A program made the position numbers and the translations under genes. This document shows positions 32,258 through 39,424 of a stretch of DNA of 64,000 nucleotides, in pieces; the first letter of the stretch is position 1, and every line of letters begins with the position of its first letter. The notes beneath the pieces were generated by a model, which was not told where the DNA came from, did no database searches, and saw only the letters and a list, made by a program, of their open reading frames with translations. The DNA lies in the NCBI RefSeq assembly GCF_900155595.1, contig NZ_FTPB01000004.1, positions 496,001-560,000 on the forward strand. Reading direction: 5' to 3'. The stretch comes from Actinomyces mediterranea. GTDB taxonomy: Bacteria > Actinomycetota > Actinomycetes > Actinomycetales > Actinomycetaceae.

Positions 32258-32287
32258 TTGATCCGATCATACCCCCAGGGGTATGAT
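32258..32287 (+). promoter_or_regulatory. Promoter of the CstR-like gene overlapping its operator
   Basis: TTGATC (32258-32263), 18-bp spacer, TATGAT (32282-32287). The -10 hexamer is the right end of the operator palindrome, so bound repressor would occlude it. By symmetry a TATGAT also faces the reductase gene at 32271-32266, but its -35 is poor. Confidence 0.5.
32266..32287. promoter_or_regulatory. CsoR/CstR-type operator
   Basis: A perfect palindrome of ten-base arms, ATCATACCCC-N2-GGGGTATGAT (spacer CA), centred between the divergent reductase and regulator genes. The TACCCC-N-GGGGTA core is the known binding pattern of CsoR/RcnR-family repressors including CstR. Confidence 0.82.
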
Positions 32288-32325
32288 TAAGACGAACCTA
32301 GGACTATAAGAAAAGACGTGACCTG

Positions 32326-32631
32326 GTGAACGATTTCATCCCCGCCCCCGCTGTCCCTGTCGAACCTCTCAGCACGAAGACGAAAGAGGAAGCGCACAAG
32401 AAGACCCTGAATCGTCTGCGCCGCGCACGCGGACAGCTCGACGCAGTCATCCGAGCCGTTGAAGCGGGAGCGGACTGCCGAGACATCGTCACTCAACTCT
32501 CCGCTGCAAACTCAGCTATTCAGCGCGCAGGGTTTACCATCATCTCGACCGCCATGCGTGAATGCCTCACTGACCACGATTCAGAGACGCAGATCAAGGA
32601 ACTGGAGAAGCTTTTCCTCTCTCTGTCCTAA
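32326..32631 (+). CDS. CsoR-family repressor, CstR-like persulfide sensor by residue pattern
   Basis: 101 residues from a GTG. All-helical DUF156 fold: KTLNRLRRARGQLDAVIRAV, then GADCRDIVTQLSAANSAIQR and STAMRECL. The two conserved Cys are C51 and C80, 29 apart as in CsoR (36/65) and CstR (31/60). The copper-ligand His four residues before the second Cys in CsoR is Ala76 here, so copper binding is unlikely. The pattern is that of CstR, whose Cys pair is cross-linked by persulfide. The N-terminus has an extra stretch of about 25 residues. The divergent sulfur enzyme and the operator support autoregulation. Confidence 0.85.
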   Translation: MNDFIPAPAVPVEPLSTKTKEEAHKKTLNRLRRARGQLDAVIRAVEAGADCRDIVTQLSAANSAIQRAGFTIISTAMRECLTDHDSETQIKELEKLFLSLS

Positions 32632-32666
32632 GCAAGAACTGTGATTAAGACGGGCGTGACTATTCC

Positions 32667-32696
32667 TTGACCCTTCCCATAGGCTACACCTATCAG
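32667..32696 (+). promoter_or_regulatory. Predicted promoter of the amino-acid symporter gene
   Basis: TTGACC (32667-32672), 18-bp spacer, TATCAG (32691-32696), 48 bases before the start codon. Confidence 0.4.
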
Positions 32697-32743
32697 CAGC
32701 TGCACGACACGCAGGACTCCCATGATCAGGCAAGGCTTCGTTT

Positions 32744-34189
32744 ATGTCCCCTGAACCTCAGACCGTGACTCAGACCGTCAATGAGTGGCTCCGGATCCTC
32801 AACGAGGCTCTCTACGGCTACATCCTCATCGCCCTCCTCATCGGAACCGGACTTTACTTCTTCATCCGCACGAAGGCACTGCCCCTGCGGATGTTCACTG
32901 AGGCCGTTCGCGTCGTCGTCGAACCCCCGGACAAGGAGGGGGAGATTTCCTCCTTCCGCGCACTCATGGTATCGACCGCCTCGCGAGTGGGCGTGGGCAA
33001 TATTGCGGGCGTCGGCACCGCAATCGCGTTGGGAGGAGCGGGGTCGGTCTTCTGGATGTGGGTCATTGCAACGCTGGGCGGCGCATCCGCATTCATCGAA
33101 TCGACGCTCGCCCAGATCTACAAGAGGCGCGGTCACGGCACGGACGACCACTCCATCGGTGGTCCCGCCTACTACATTCAGTTCGCCCTCAAGCGGCGCT
33201 GGCTGGCGGTCATCTTCTCCGTGACCCTCATCGTCACGTACATGGTCGGTTTCAATCTGCTCGCCGCCTTCAACGTCTCGGACGCATTCACCGTCTACTC
33301 CTGGTATTCGGATTCCTGGACGCCCCATGTCATCGGCGCCATTCTCGCCATCGCGATGGCCGTCTCCATTTTCGGTGGCACCCGCCGTCTCACGGCCGTC
33401 GCGGGCCTCCTCGTTCCGATCATGGCGACGATCTACCTCGCCATCAGCCTCGTCATCATCGCAGTCAACTGGCGGAACATCCCCGCCATCTTCGCCGCCG
33501 TCTTCAACGGCGCCTTCGACTTCGAAGCGATCTTCGGCGGATTCGCCGGTTCGGCGATGATGTACGGGATCAGGCGCGGCCTCTACTCCAACGAGGCCGG
33601 CGTCGGTTCGGCGCCGAACGCCGCTGCGACAGCGTCCGTCTCCCATCCCGCCAAACAGGGCCTCGTGCAGATGCTGTCGGTGTTCATCGACACGATGATC
33701 ATCTGTACCATTACGGCCTTCACGATTCTCGCCTCCGGCGTCAACGGCGGCGAGGACCTCAAGGGCGCCCCACTCGTCACTCAGGCGATGGCGAGTACTC
33801 TGGGCGGCTTCGCCGTGCCGTTCACGACGTTCGCGCTCATGCTCTTCGCATTCACGACCCTCATCGGCAACTTCTACTACGCCGAGGTGAATCTGCGCTT
33901 CCTTGTCGGGCAGGATCGTCTCACGCCGATCTGGGCGCTGCAGATATTCCGCTCGGCGGCCGCACTCATCGTATTCTTCGGGGCGCTCATGGAGTTCTCG
34001 CTCGCGTGGAATCTCGGTGACCTCCTCATGGGCCTCATGGCGCTCATCAACCTGCCCGTCATCCTGATCCTCGGCAAGAAGGCCCTCGACTGCATGAAGG
34101 ACTACCAGGCGCAGCGTGCCGCTGGGAAGAACCCCGTGTTCAAGGCGTCAACGATTGGAATCACCGACACACTCGACTACTGGCGGTGA
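32744..34189 (+). CDS. Amino acid:sodium symporter, AGCS (alanine/glycine) family
   Basis: 481 residues with about ten to eleven membrane helices. The family signature is clear: ALMVSTASRVGVGNIAGVGT near residue 80, the GGPAYYIQ block, the RRGLYSNEAGVGSAPNAAAT block near 285, and the helix with FTTLIGNFYYAEVN. The AGCS family imports alanine, glycine or glutamine with Na+. Start ATG follows AGGCAAGGCTTCGTTT weakly. The gene stands alone with its own promoter and a strong terminator. Confidence 0.92.
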   Translation: MSPEPQTVTQTVNEWLRILNEALYGYILIALLIGTGLYFFIRTKALPLRMFTEAVRVVVEPPDKEGEISSFRALMVSTASRVGVGNIAGVGTAIALGGAGSVFWMWVIATLGGASAFIESTLAQIYKRRGHGTDDHSIGGPAYYIQFALKRRWLAVIFSVTLIVTYMVGFNLLAAFNVSDAFTVYSWYSDSWTPHVIGAILAIAMAVSIFGGTRRLTAVAGLLVPIMATIYLAISLVIIAVNWRNIPAIFAAVFNGAFDFEAIFGGFAGSAMMYGIRRGLYSNEAGVGSAPNAAATASVSHPAKQGLVQMLSVFIDTMIICTITAFTILASGVNGGEDLKGAPLVTQAMASTLGGFAVPFTTFALMLFAFTTLIGNFYYAEVNLRFLVGQDRLTPIWALQIFRSAAALIVFFGALMEFSLAWNLGDLLMGLMALINLPVILILGKKALDCMKDYQAQRAAGKNPVFKASTIGITDTLDYWR

Positions 34190-34220
34190 AGCTCTGACTC
34201 GCTATAGGCCATCACCTACG

Positions 34221-34256
34221 CGGCCCCGCTCTCGCTGATACGCGAGGGCGGGGCCG
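34221..34256 (+). terminator. Terminator of the symporter gene
   Basis: CGGCCCCGC...GCGGGGCCG stem extended by an inner CTCGC/GCGAG pair, 31 bases past the stop codon. The trailing bases are GTCTC, not a T-run. Confidence 0.65.
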
Positions 34257-34335
34257 TCTCATGTCATCGGGGGGTACACACGAGGACGCCTTGACGCGAT
34301 ACTGGTACCGAACCCATGACGACGAAGGAATTCTT

Positions 34336-34719
34336 ATGCGTATCGAACATGTCGCCCTCTATGTCACCGATCTTGAAGCCGCACGCGACTTTTTCGTCGA
34401 CTACTTCGGGGGATGCGCGAACGACGGTTATCACAATCCCCGCACAGACTTCCGCAGCTACTTCATCACCTTCGACGACGGAGCACGGGTGGAAGTGATG
34501 ACGAAGCCTTCAATGGTCGACGATCCTAAAGCACTCGACCGCTCCGGTTGGGCTCATATCGCCTTCTCACTGGGCTCGGCCGAAGCCGTTGACGCGTTGA
34601 CTGAGCGACTGCGCCACGACGGGTACACGGTCGTCTCCGGTCCTCGGACAACGGGTGACGGCTACTACGAATCGTGCATCGTGGGGATCGAAGACAACCA
34701 GGTCGAGATCACCATCTGA
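34336..34719 (+). CDS. VOC-family (glyoxalase/bleomycin-resistance fold) protein
   Basis: 127 residues from the ATG at 34336, with AAGGA six bases upstream; the frame is open 25 codons earlier but without a ribosome site. Two beta-alpha-beta-beta-beta units: [20 protein letters not shown] at the start and [20 protein letters not shown] in the second half. Candidate metal ligands are His5, Glu in RVEVMTK, His in WAHIAF and the terminal Glu in VEITI, a full set as in metal-dependent members. It resembles small actinobacterial and lactobacterial VOC proteins of unknown substrate. A monocistronic gene. Confidence 0.85.
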   Translation: MRIEHVALYVTDLEAARDFFVDYFGGCANDGYHNPRTDFRSYFITFDDGARVEVMTKPSMVDDPKALDRSGWAHIAFSLGSAEAVDALTERLRHDGYTVVSGPRTTGDGYYESCIVGIEDNQVEITI

Positions 34720-35127
34720 CCGCGCGCCGTCCGGTTACGCATCCCCCGCACGAGGGGAAACGGCTAATCCAAGTTCTCTTCCACGATTCCGGGAGGCAGG
34801 TTCGATGATCGCTTGTAGCTTGATGACCGCGTGGCTCGCAGCGAGTTGAAGGACTCGCGCTTCGTGCGTGGGCGCAAGGGAAGCAACACGTCCACGTCGA
34901 ACGATCCACTCGACTCGCGCTCTCAATTCGGAAAACGCTGCGATATATCTGCCGGATTGAGCTTATGAAAGTCCCTCATTGTTCCTTCCCTTGGATCCTG
35001 CGTGGGGCCCAGTCGTTGACGGCGGGGTGCTAATCCCGAGGACATTGACACTAGTCAGGTTCCGGGTCTGGTGACTTTCGAGTCGCCTCTCTCGATCATC
35101 TGAACGAGGGCGGGAGCACCCCCGACG
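34720..35127. other. Intergenic region with no recognised gene
   Basis: A minus-strand frame at 34735-34926 (63 codons, RARVEWIVRRGRVASLAPTH...) looks faintly protein-like but has no ribosome site or recognised motif. The stretch 35010-35095 can fold (CACTAG...CTGGTG) but is not a tRNA. Possible gene remnant. Confidence 0.35.
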
Positions 35128-35168
35128 GAGAAGCCCCGGAGCGGTTCAACACCGCTCCGGGGCTTCTC
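35128..35168 (-). terminator. Terminator at the end of the 19-kb sugar locus
   Basis: A perfect 18-bp stem (GAGAAGCCCCGGAGCGGT and its complement) with a five-base loop lies 17 bases past the stop of the zinc dehydrogenase gene. No T-tract follows. Confidence 0.75.
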
Positions 35169-35185
35169 ATTGCCGTCGCGTGGAT

Positions 35186-36787
35186 TCACTCGGCAGTGGC
35201 CAGAAGAGCTTCCTCCGCCTCCTTGGTCCACAGGCCCTCACTGAGCCTGGCTGCAACCTCGGGGTACTTATCTGCAAGCTCGTTCACCGGGGTGAGGCCG
35301 AGGTCGTGGAGGGTCGGGAAGACCATGATCTTACCCCCCGATGTCCGGTTGATGACGGAGTTGATGGCGTCGCCGAAGCCCGCCATTCCGGTCACCGCCC
35401 ATAGGGAGATCGTCGTGTCGATGACCCCCTCCTCGATCTTGCGCAGCACCGTGCGCATATCCGACACATCGGAACCCGAGGTGCCGAGCATGAAGATCTT
35501 CCGCTCGATAATGCCCTGCAGGTCGAAGTCGCCGAAGGTTCCGGCGGGGATCCCAGCGAATGCGTTGAGGATCGCGCCCTCGGCGCACATGTCGACGGCT
35601 TGCGATACGAGGGCGGGCACCGGCACCAGGCACGTGACGTAGGTGTAGCCGTACTCCAGCGGCGTCGTGGACGTGTTGATGATGTCGAGGGGCACGCCGT
35701 TCTTCTGCGCGGTCGGGCCGACGACAGCTGTGAGGTTCTCCAGGCGTTCATCCGACAGGTCGGTGCCGACGACCGACAGTCCGGGGACTCCCGAAGTGAC
35801 GGCGCGCATCGTATGCATGACACCCATCGGGCCCGCTGCACCGATGAACGCACACTTGTCGCCCTCGCGTAGATCCCCATTGGCGGGGATCCACTCATAA
35901 CCCTCAGCCGGATCAGAGCCAGTGGTGCCGCAGAAGCGGATGAAGTCGTAGTGGACGCGGCCGATGTCAAGGCTGACCTTGCGCCCGATGGTCCCGCCTC
36001 CCAGGGCGACGCACATGACGGCGCGGGTGCCCAGCAACAGGGAGGCCTTCTCGATCGTGTCGGGATCCGAGCCGAAGTAGATGATGTCGTCGAAGACCCC
36101 GCCGACGTCGGCGAGGCCCTCCGCGTCGACGCGGACGATCTCTGCGGGGGCGTGCGCCGCGGTCATTGCATCGACATCGCCCTCGCCGATGACGAGGAGT
36201 CGCCCGTCGTCCGCGAGATGATCGCGCTCCGCCCACGCGTAGGAGCCCTCAACAGTCGCCCACGGCTCAATGAGGCCGACCGCTGCGGCCGACGGTCCTT
36301 CTGAGACGTGGATGAGGAATTCCTCGCCACCAGGAGACACGACGCAGCGCTCGTCGACGACCGTGTACTCCTGCAGCGCGCCCTCGAAGTTGTAGCCGAA
36401 TGCCCCATTCGACTTGGCGGTGCGCAGGTGCTTCCAGTCCGCTTGAACGAGCAGACGGTCCCCGACCTTGAAGCGGGTGACCTTGTCGCCGACCTCGACC
36501 ACGCGGACGACCGGCTCGTGTCCGGGGACCGTCGGCTGCGTGCCGGGCCGATAGTTCGGGATGTCGGCGAGGGCATCGGGGCTGATTCCTGCGATGACCT
36601 CGGACTTGCGCGGATGGGTGTCGAATTGGTGGAGGAGTTTCGTGTCGGAGAAGCAGATCCCGCAGGCCTCCACTTTGAGCATCATCTGATGCGGGCCGAC
36701 CGCGTCGATCGGCTTGTCGGTGTTGACGACGAACTCGTCGGCGCCAACGATCTGAATGGCGTACTGGGTGTCGGGGTAGGTGGTCAT
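35186..36787 (-). CDS. Zinc-dependent sugar-phosphate dehydrogenase, L-sorbose-1-phosphate-reductase-like, with an insertion
   Basis: 533 residues, about 120 longer than usual medium-chain dehydrogenases. The N-terminal GroES-like domain has the catalytic-zinc Cys in ACGICFSDTK and the GHE motif in VPGHEPVVRVVEVGD; the four-Cys structural zinc site is absent. Rossmann site GAAGPMGVMHTM lies late, near 315. The C-terminal sequence (ILNAFAGIPAGT, IFMLGTSGSDVSDMRTVLRK, TSGGKIMVFP) resembles SorE-type L-sorbose-1-phosphate reductases (...FAGP..., GTSGGNTDDM, GGKK). Between the domains (about 175-300) is an extra segment with its own GRLLVIGEGDVDAMTA strand-turn. Last gene of the DeoR-led unit; proposed to reduce or oxidise a keto group of a deoxyhexulose phosphate. 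Confidence 0.8.
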   Translation of the reverse strand: MTTYPDTQYAIQIVGADEFVVNTDKPIDAVGPHQMMLKVEACGICFSDTKLLHQFDTHPRKSEVIAGISPDALADIPNYRPGTQPTVPGHEPVVRVVEVGDKVTRFKVGDRLLVQADWKHLRTAKSNGAFGYNFEGALQEYTVVDERCVVSPGGEEFLIHVSEGPSAAAVGLIEPWATVEGSYAWAERDHLADDGRLLVIGEGDVDAMTAAHAPAEIVRVDAEGLADVGGVFDDIIYFGSDPDTIEKASLLLGTRAVMCVALGGGTIGRKVSLDIGRVHYDFIRFCGTTGSDPAEGYEWIPANGDLREGDKCAFIGAAGPMGVMHTMRAVTSGVPGLSVVGTDLSDERLENLTAVVGPTAQKNGVPLDIINTSTTPLEYGYTYVTCLVPVPALVSQAVDMCAEGAILNAFAGIPAGTFGDFDLQGIIERKIFMLGTSGSDVSDMRTVLRKIEEGVIDTTISLWAVTGMAGFGDAINSVINRTSGGKIMVFPTLHDLGLTPVNELADKYPEVAARLSEGLWTKEAEEALLATAE

Positions 36788-36849
36788 TGATCTTCCTTTA
36801 CGAATGGTGCCAATAAGAACCGGTGCGGCGTCGGGCAGGGGCCACGGTT

Positions 36850-37875
36850 TCAGTTCATCATGACTTGGCCGCCGGTAACGGGCACCGCCTGACCGGTTTC
36901 ATAGGCCTGTTCGACGATGTAGTAGATCGCGCGAAGGACGTCGATTCCAGAGGCGCCACGGCGCATCGGCACTTTCGACTCGTAGAATTCCTTGACATCG
37001 GCGACACTCGTCGCTCCGGGGACCTTCCCGGAGTTGAGGTACTGGACGAACAGTCCCTTCTCCGGGTCGGACCACAGGGGCCCGTCGTAGAAGTTCCCGG
37101 GGCAGATCGCATTGACTTTGACGCCGTGCTCGACCATTTCCAATGCGAAGGATTGGACGAGGCCGATGCCGCCGAACTTGGAGCCCGCGTAGGCTGCGTT
37201 CTTATTCGACCCGACCAGTCCCGACTTGGAGTTGATCTGGATGATATCGGTCAGCCATGCGCCCGCGGTCTGATGCTGGCGTGCCAGCAGTCCGCCGAGG
37301 TGCTTGGTCACCAGGAAGAAGGCGACATAGTTGATGTCTGTGGAGAGGCGGAAAGCGGAAGCGTCCTGTTCGAGGACGGAGCCCGCACGAACGATCCCCG
37401 CATTCGACACGACAAGGTCGATGCCGCCGGTCGTGCGTTCGATCTCCTCAGTCATTGCGGCGACCGAATCTTCGTCGGCGACATTCACGGTGATCGGATG
37501 GGTGACGGATTCTCCGAGTTCTTCGCACTTCTTCGCAGCGCCCTCAGCGTTGAGGTCCGCGATGTAGACGAAGCAGCCCTGGTCGACGAGGCCCTTGGCG
37601 ATCTCAGCACCGAAGCCCTGGGCACCGCCGGTGACGAGGGCGACTCGCCCGGAGATCTCGCGCTCACCGCGCGGCGTGCCCGTCACTTCGAAGGTCTCCT
37701 CTCCTGCGGAGACGACGACCGGCAGTTCGGTTCCTGCCAGCGTCGACGCATCGAAGGAGACGAGGTCGTCGCCTGCGGGGAGGGTGAGTGCGGCGGGCTT
37801 GTCGGTGGCCCGCACGATGACCGGGCGTGCGAGGGCGGCCAGGAACAGTCCCCTCAGCAGCGGTGCAGTGCTCAT
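36850..37875 (-). CDS. Short-chain dehydrogenase, sorbitol-6-phosphate-dehydrogenase-like, with N-terminal extension
   Basis: 341 residues. The SDR core starts only near residue 80: GRVALVTGGAQGFGAEIAKG with TGxxxGxG, SNAG in LVVSNAGIVRAG, catalytic Ser in INSKSGLVG, YAGSKFGGIG with YxxxK, and the PG motif in NAICPGNFYDGP. The core matches the SrlD/RhaD-dehydrogenase type acting on ketohexose phosphates. The first 80 residues (RPVIVRATDKPAALTLPAGD...) are an uncommon beta-rich extension. It lies 62 bases before the zinc dehydrogenase gene and 93 after the PHP gene. Together the two dehydrogenases could move a keto group along a sugar chain, as SorE and SrlD do for sorbose. Confidence 0.82.
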   Translation of the reverse strand: MSTAPLLRGLFLAALARPVIVRATDKPAALTLPAGDDLVSFDASTLAGTELPVVVSAGEETFEVTGTPRGEREISGRVALVTGGAQGFGAEIAKGLVDQGCFVYIADLNAEGAAKKCEELGESVTHPITVNVADEDSVAAMTEEIERTTGGIDLVVSNAGIVRAGSVLEQDASAFRLSTDINYVAFFLVTKHLGGLLARQHQTAGAWLTDIIQINSKSGLVGSNKNAAYAGSKFGGIGLVQSFALEMVEHGVKVNAICPGNFYDGPLWSDPEKGLFVQYLNSGKVPGATSVADVKEFYESKVPMRRGASGIDVLRAIYYIVEQAYETGQAVPVTGGQVMMN

Positions 37876-37968
37876 GTTGATGTCCTTCGTTTTGTGTGGT
37901 CGCAGCGGCGACCGATGTTCTTCTGATGGGCGCCTGTCGGATGCTCGGCCCTGCGAGCGGCTCCGGGG

Positions 37969-39270
37969 TCAGACGCGCGGGGCGGAGGCGGCGAGTGTTG
38001 CCGGGTCCTCCCCGTCCGCGATCGCGCGTCCCAGCGGCGCATAGGATGCGATGCGCACGGCGAGTTGTTCGGGTGAGAGCCTCGAGTCGCCGAGCAGGTG
38101 GAGAGACGGGTCGATATCGGTGAGCGCCTCGTGCGCCACCATCGCCCAAGTCGCCTCGTTGAGGTCCTCGAACTGCGGGCTGCGCAGTTCGGGACAATTG
38201 AATGCCTGGCGCGGCTGGTTGATGTCGACGCCGGAGATCTCCAGCATCCCGTGCTTCATGGCGAGCGCATGGATGCGCTCGAGCTGGGCGCTTGTATTGC
38301 GCGGCGGCATGTAGGTGACGGCGCGCAACCCCTTGGCCTCCATCGCCTCGAAGAGTTCATCGAGGAACTCGTCTTCGAACTTCTCTGCCTTCTTGTCACC
38401 GGTCGGCGAGGCCGAGACATCGCCCAGGTAGGCGTAGGTGGCGATCGCTCCTACCGAGTCCGCGAAGGCGACCACCTGTTCAGCGGTCGGGCACTCATCG
38501 GTCGGCTGGATGTAGATCTGCGCGAGGTACTCGGACTTGAGGACGCCGAGCAGGTCGTACATGAGGTGCGGATTGTCTGGATCTGCGAGGGCGCCCTCAA
38601 GGGCGGGCGGGATCGACACACCCATGCGCTGAAGCCCCTCGACGAGGGAGGCGCCGCGACCGAAACCCCTGATGAGTGCCGTCGCCATCGCTGCGAGGAG
38701 GTGGCGCTCGGTGATGCCTCCCCCATTGGCGTACTGGGAGATTCCTACCATATCCGCCTCGGGGTCGAAGGGTTCGAGGCCGAGGCCGGTGAGAATCTCA
38801 TTGGCGGCCCTCGCCATGGCGAGGGTGCGCTCCAGGCGCGCAGCGCGCTTTGGCGCGAGCCACTGGGCAACTGTTTCGCGTGAGGAAGCGGGGACTCCCT
38901 GAACGGTCATATAGGCGATGCCCTCGGAGTCCGGGTTGTTGAGCTTGCGGGTCGCGAAGGGACCGTCAGGGTCGAAGAATGCGCGGATCTCGAACCCCGT
39001 GACCGAGCCCATGGACAGCAGACGGCAGGCGGCGGTCATCTCGGGTGCTGCGACAATGGAGTCGTGGTCAACGGAACCGACGACCCTCAGACCTGCCCGG
39101 CGCGCGCCGAGTGCTGCGGCGGTCGGCGTGTAGGGGCTGAAGGAGTAGCACGTGTGGATGTGGTTATTCGATTCGGCGACCCACTCGGGGAAGGCCTCCG
39201 TCTCAAGGGTCTGTGCCAGGGCGTCGAGCCGCTCCTCCTGGCTCAGGCTGACATCGTTGGTAGCGTCCAT
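37969..39270 (-). CDS. PHP-domain metal-dependent hydrolase-like protein
   Basis: 433 residues from the ATG at 39268-39270 with GAGGA five bases upstream; a longer frame lacks a ribosome site. Motif I is NNHIHTCYSFSPYTP (HxH), motif II GSVDHDSI, with further conserved polar residues in TGFEIRAF, and a late SGVDINQPRQAF. This is a PHP fold that binds two or three metal ions and usually cleaves phosphate esters. An alpha-helical insert (about 120-230) is larger than in histidinol phosphatases. Function in the locus is unknown: a phosphatase for a sugar phosphate or product is plausible, but an isomerase-like role is not excluded. Follows the E1 gene after a strong hairpin. Confidence 0.78.
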   Translation of the reverse strand: MDATNDVSLSQEERLDALAQTLETEAFPEWVAESNNHIHTCYSFSPYTPTAAALGARRAGLRVVGSVDHDSIVAAPEMTAACRLLSMGSVTGFEIRAFFDPDGPFATRKLNNPDSEGIAYMTVQGVPASSRETVAQWLAPKRAARLERTLAMARAANEILTGLGLEPFDPEADMVGISQYANGGGITERHLLAAMATALIRGFGRGASLVEGLQRMGVSIPPALEGALADPDNPHLMYDLLGVLKSEYLAQIYIQPTDECPTAEQVVAFADSVGAIATYAYLGDVSASPTGDKKAEKFEDEFLDELFEAMEAKGLRAVTYMPPRNTSAQLERIHALAMKHGMLEISGVDINQPRQAFNCPELRSPQFEDLNEATWAMVAHEALTDIDPSLHLLGDSRLSPEQLAVRIASYAPLGRAIADGEDPATLAASAPRV

Positions 39271-39384
39271 CGGGTCCTCGCATCTGGGGGTGGAAAGCGG
39301 GTGAGTGGAGTGCCTCCTGTGGCGCTCCGGGGTCCGCACTGGGGCGGCGCTCCTTCATCGGAGCATGCGCGTTATCGGCGCCGA

Positions 39385-39416
39385 CTCTGGCGGGCCGAAG
39401 AACCGGCCCGCCAGAG
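39385..39416 (-). terminator. Intercistronic hairpin after the E1 gene
   Basis: A perfect 13-bp stem CTCTGGCGGGCCG with a six-base loop (AAGAAC), eight bases past the E1 stop. Without a T-tract it may be a partial terminator or RNA-stabilising element dividing the dehydrogenase-complex genes from PHP-SDR-ADH. Confidence 0.6.
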
Positions 39417-39424
39417 CCATGTCA

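Noticed and set aside
35010-35100. tRNA-like or riboswitch-like fold before the sugar-locus terminator
   Set aside because: Only one weak stem; no anticodon arm or known aptamer core.
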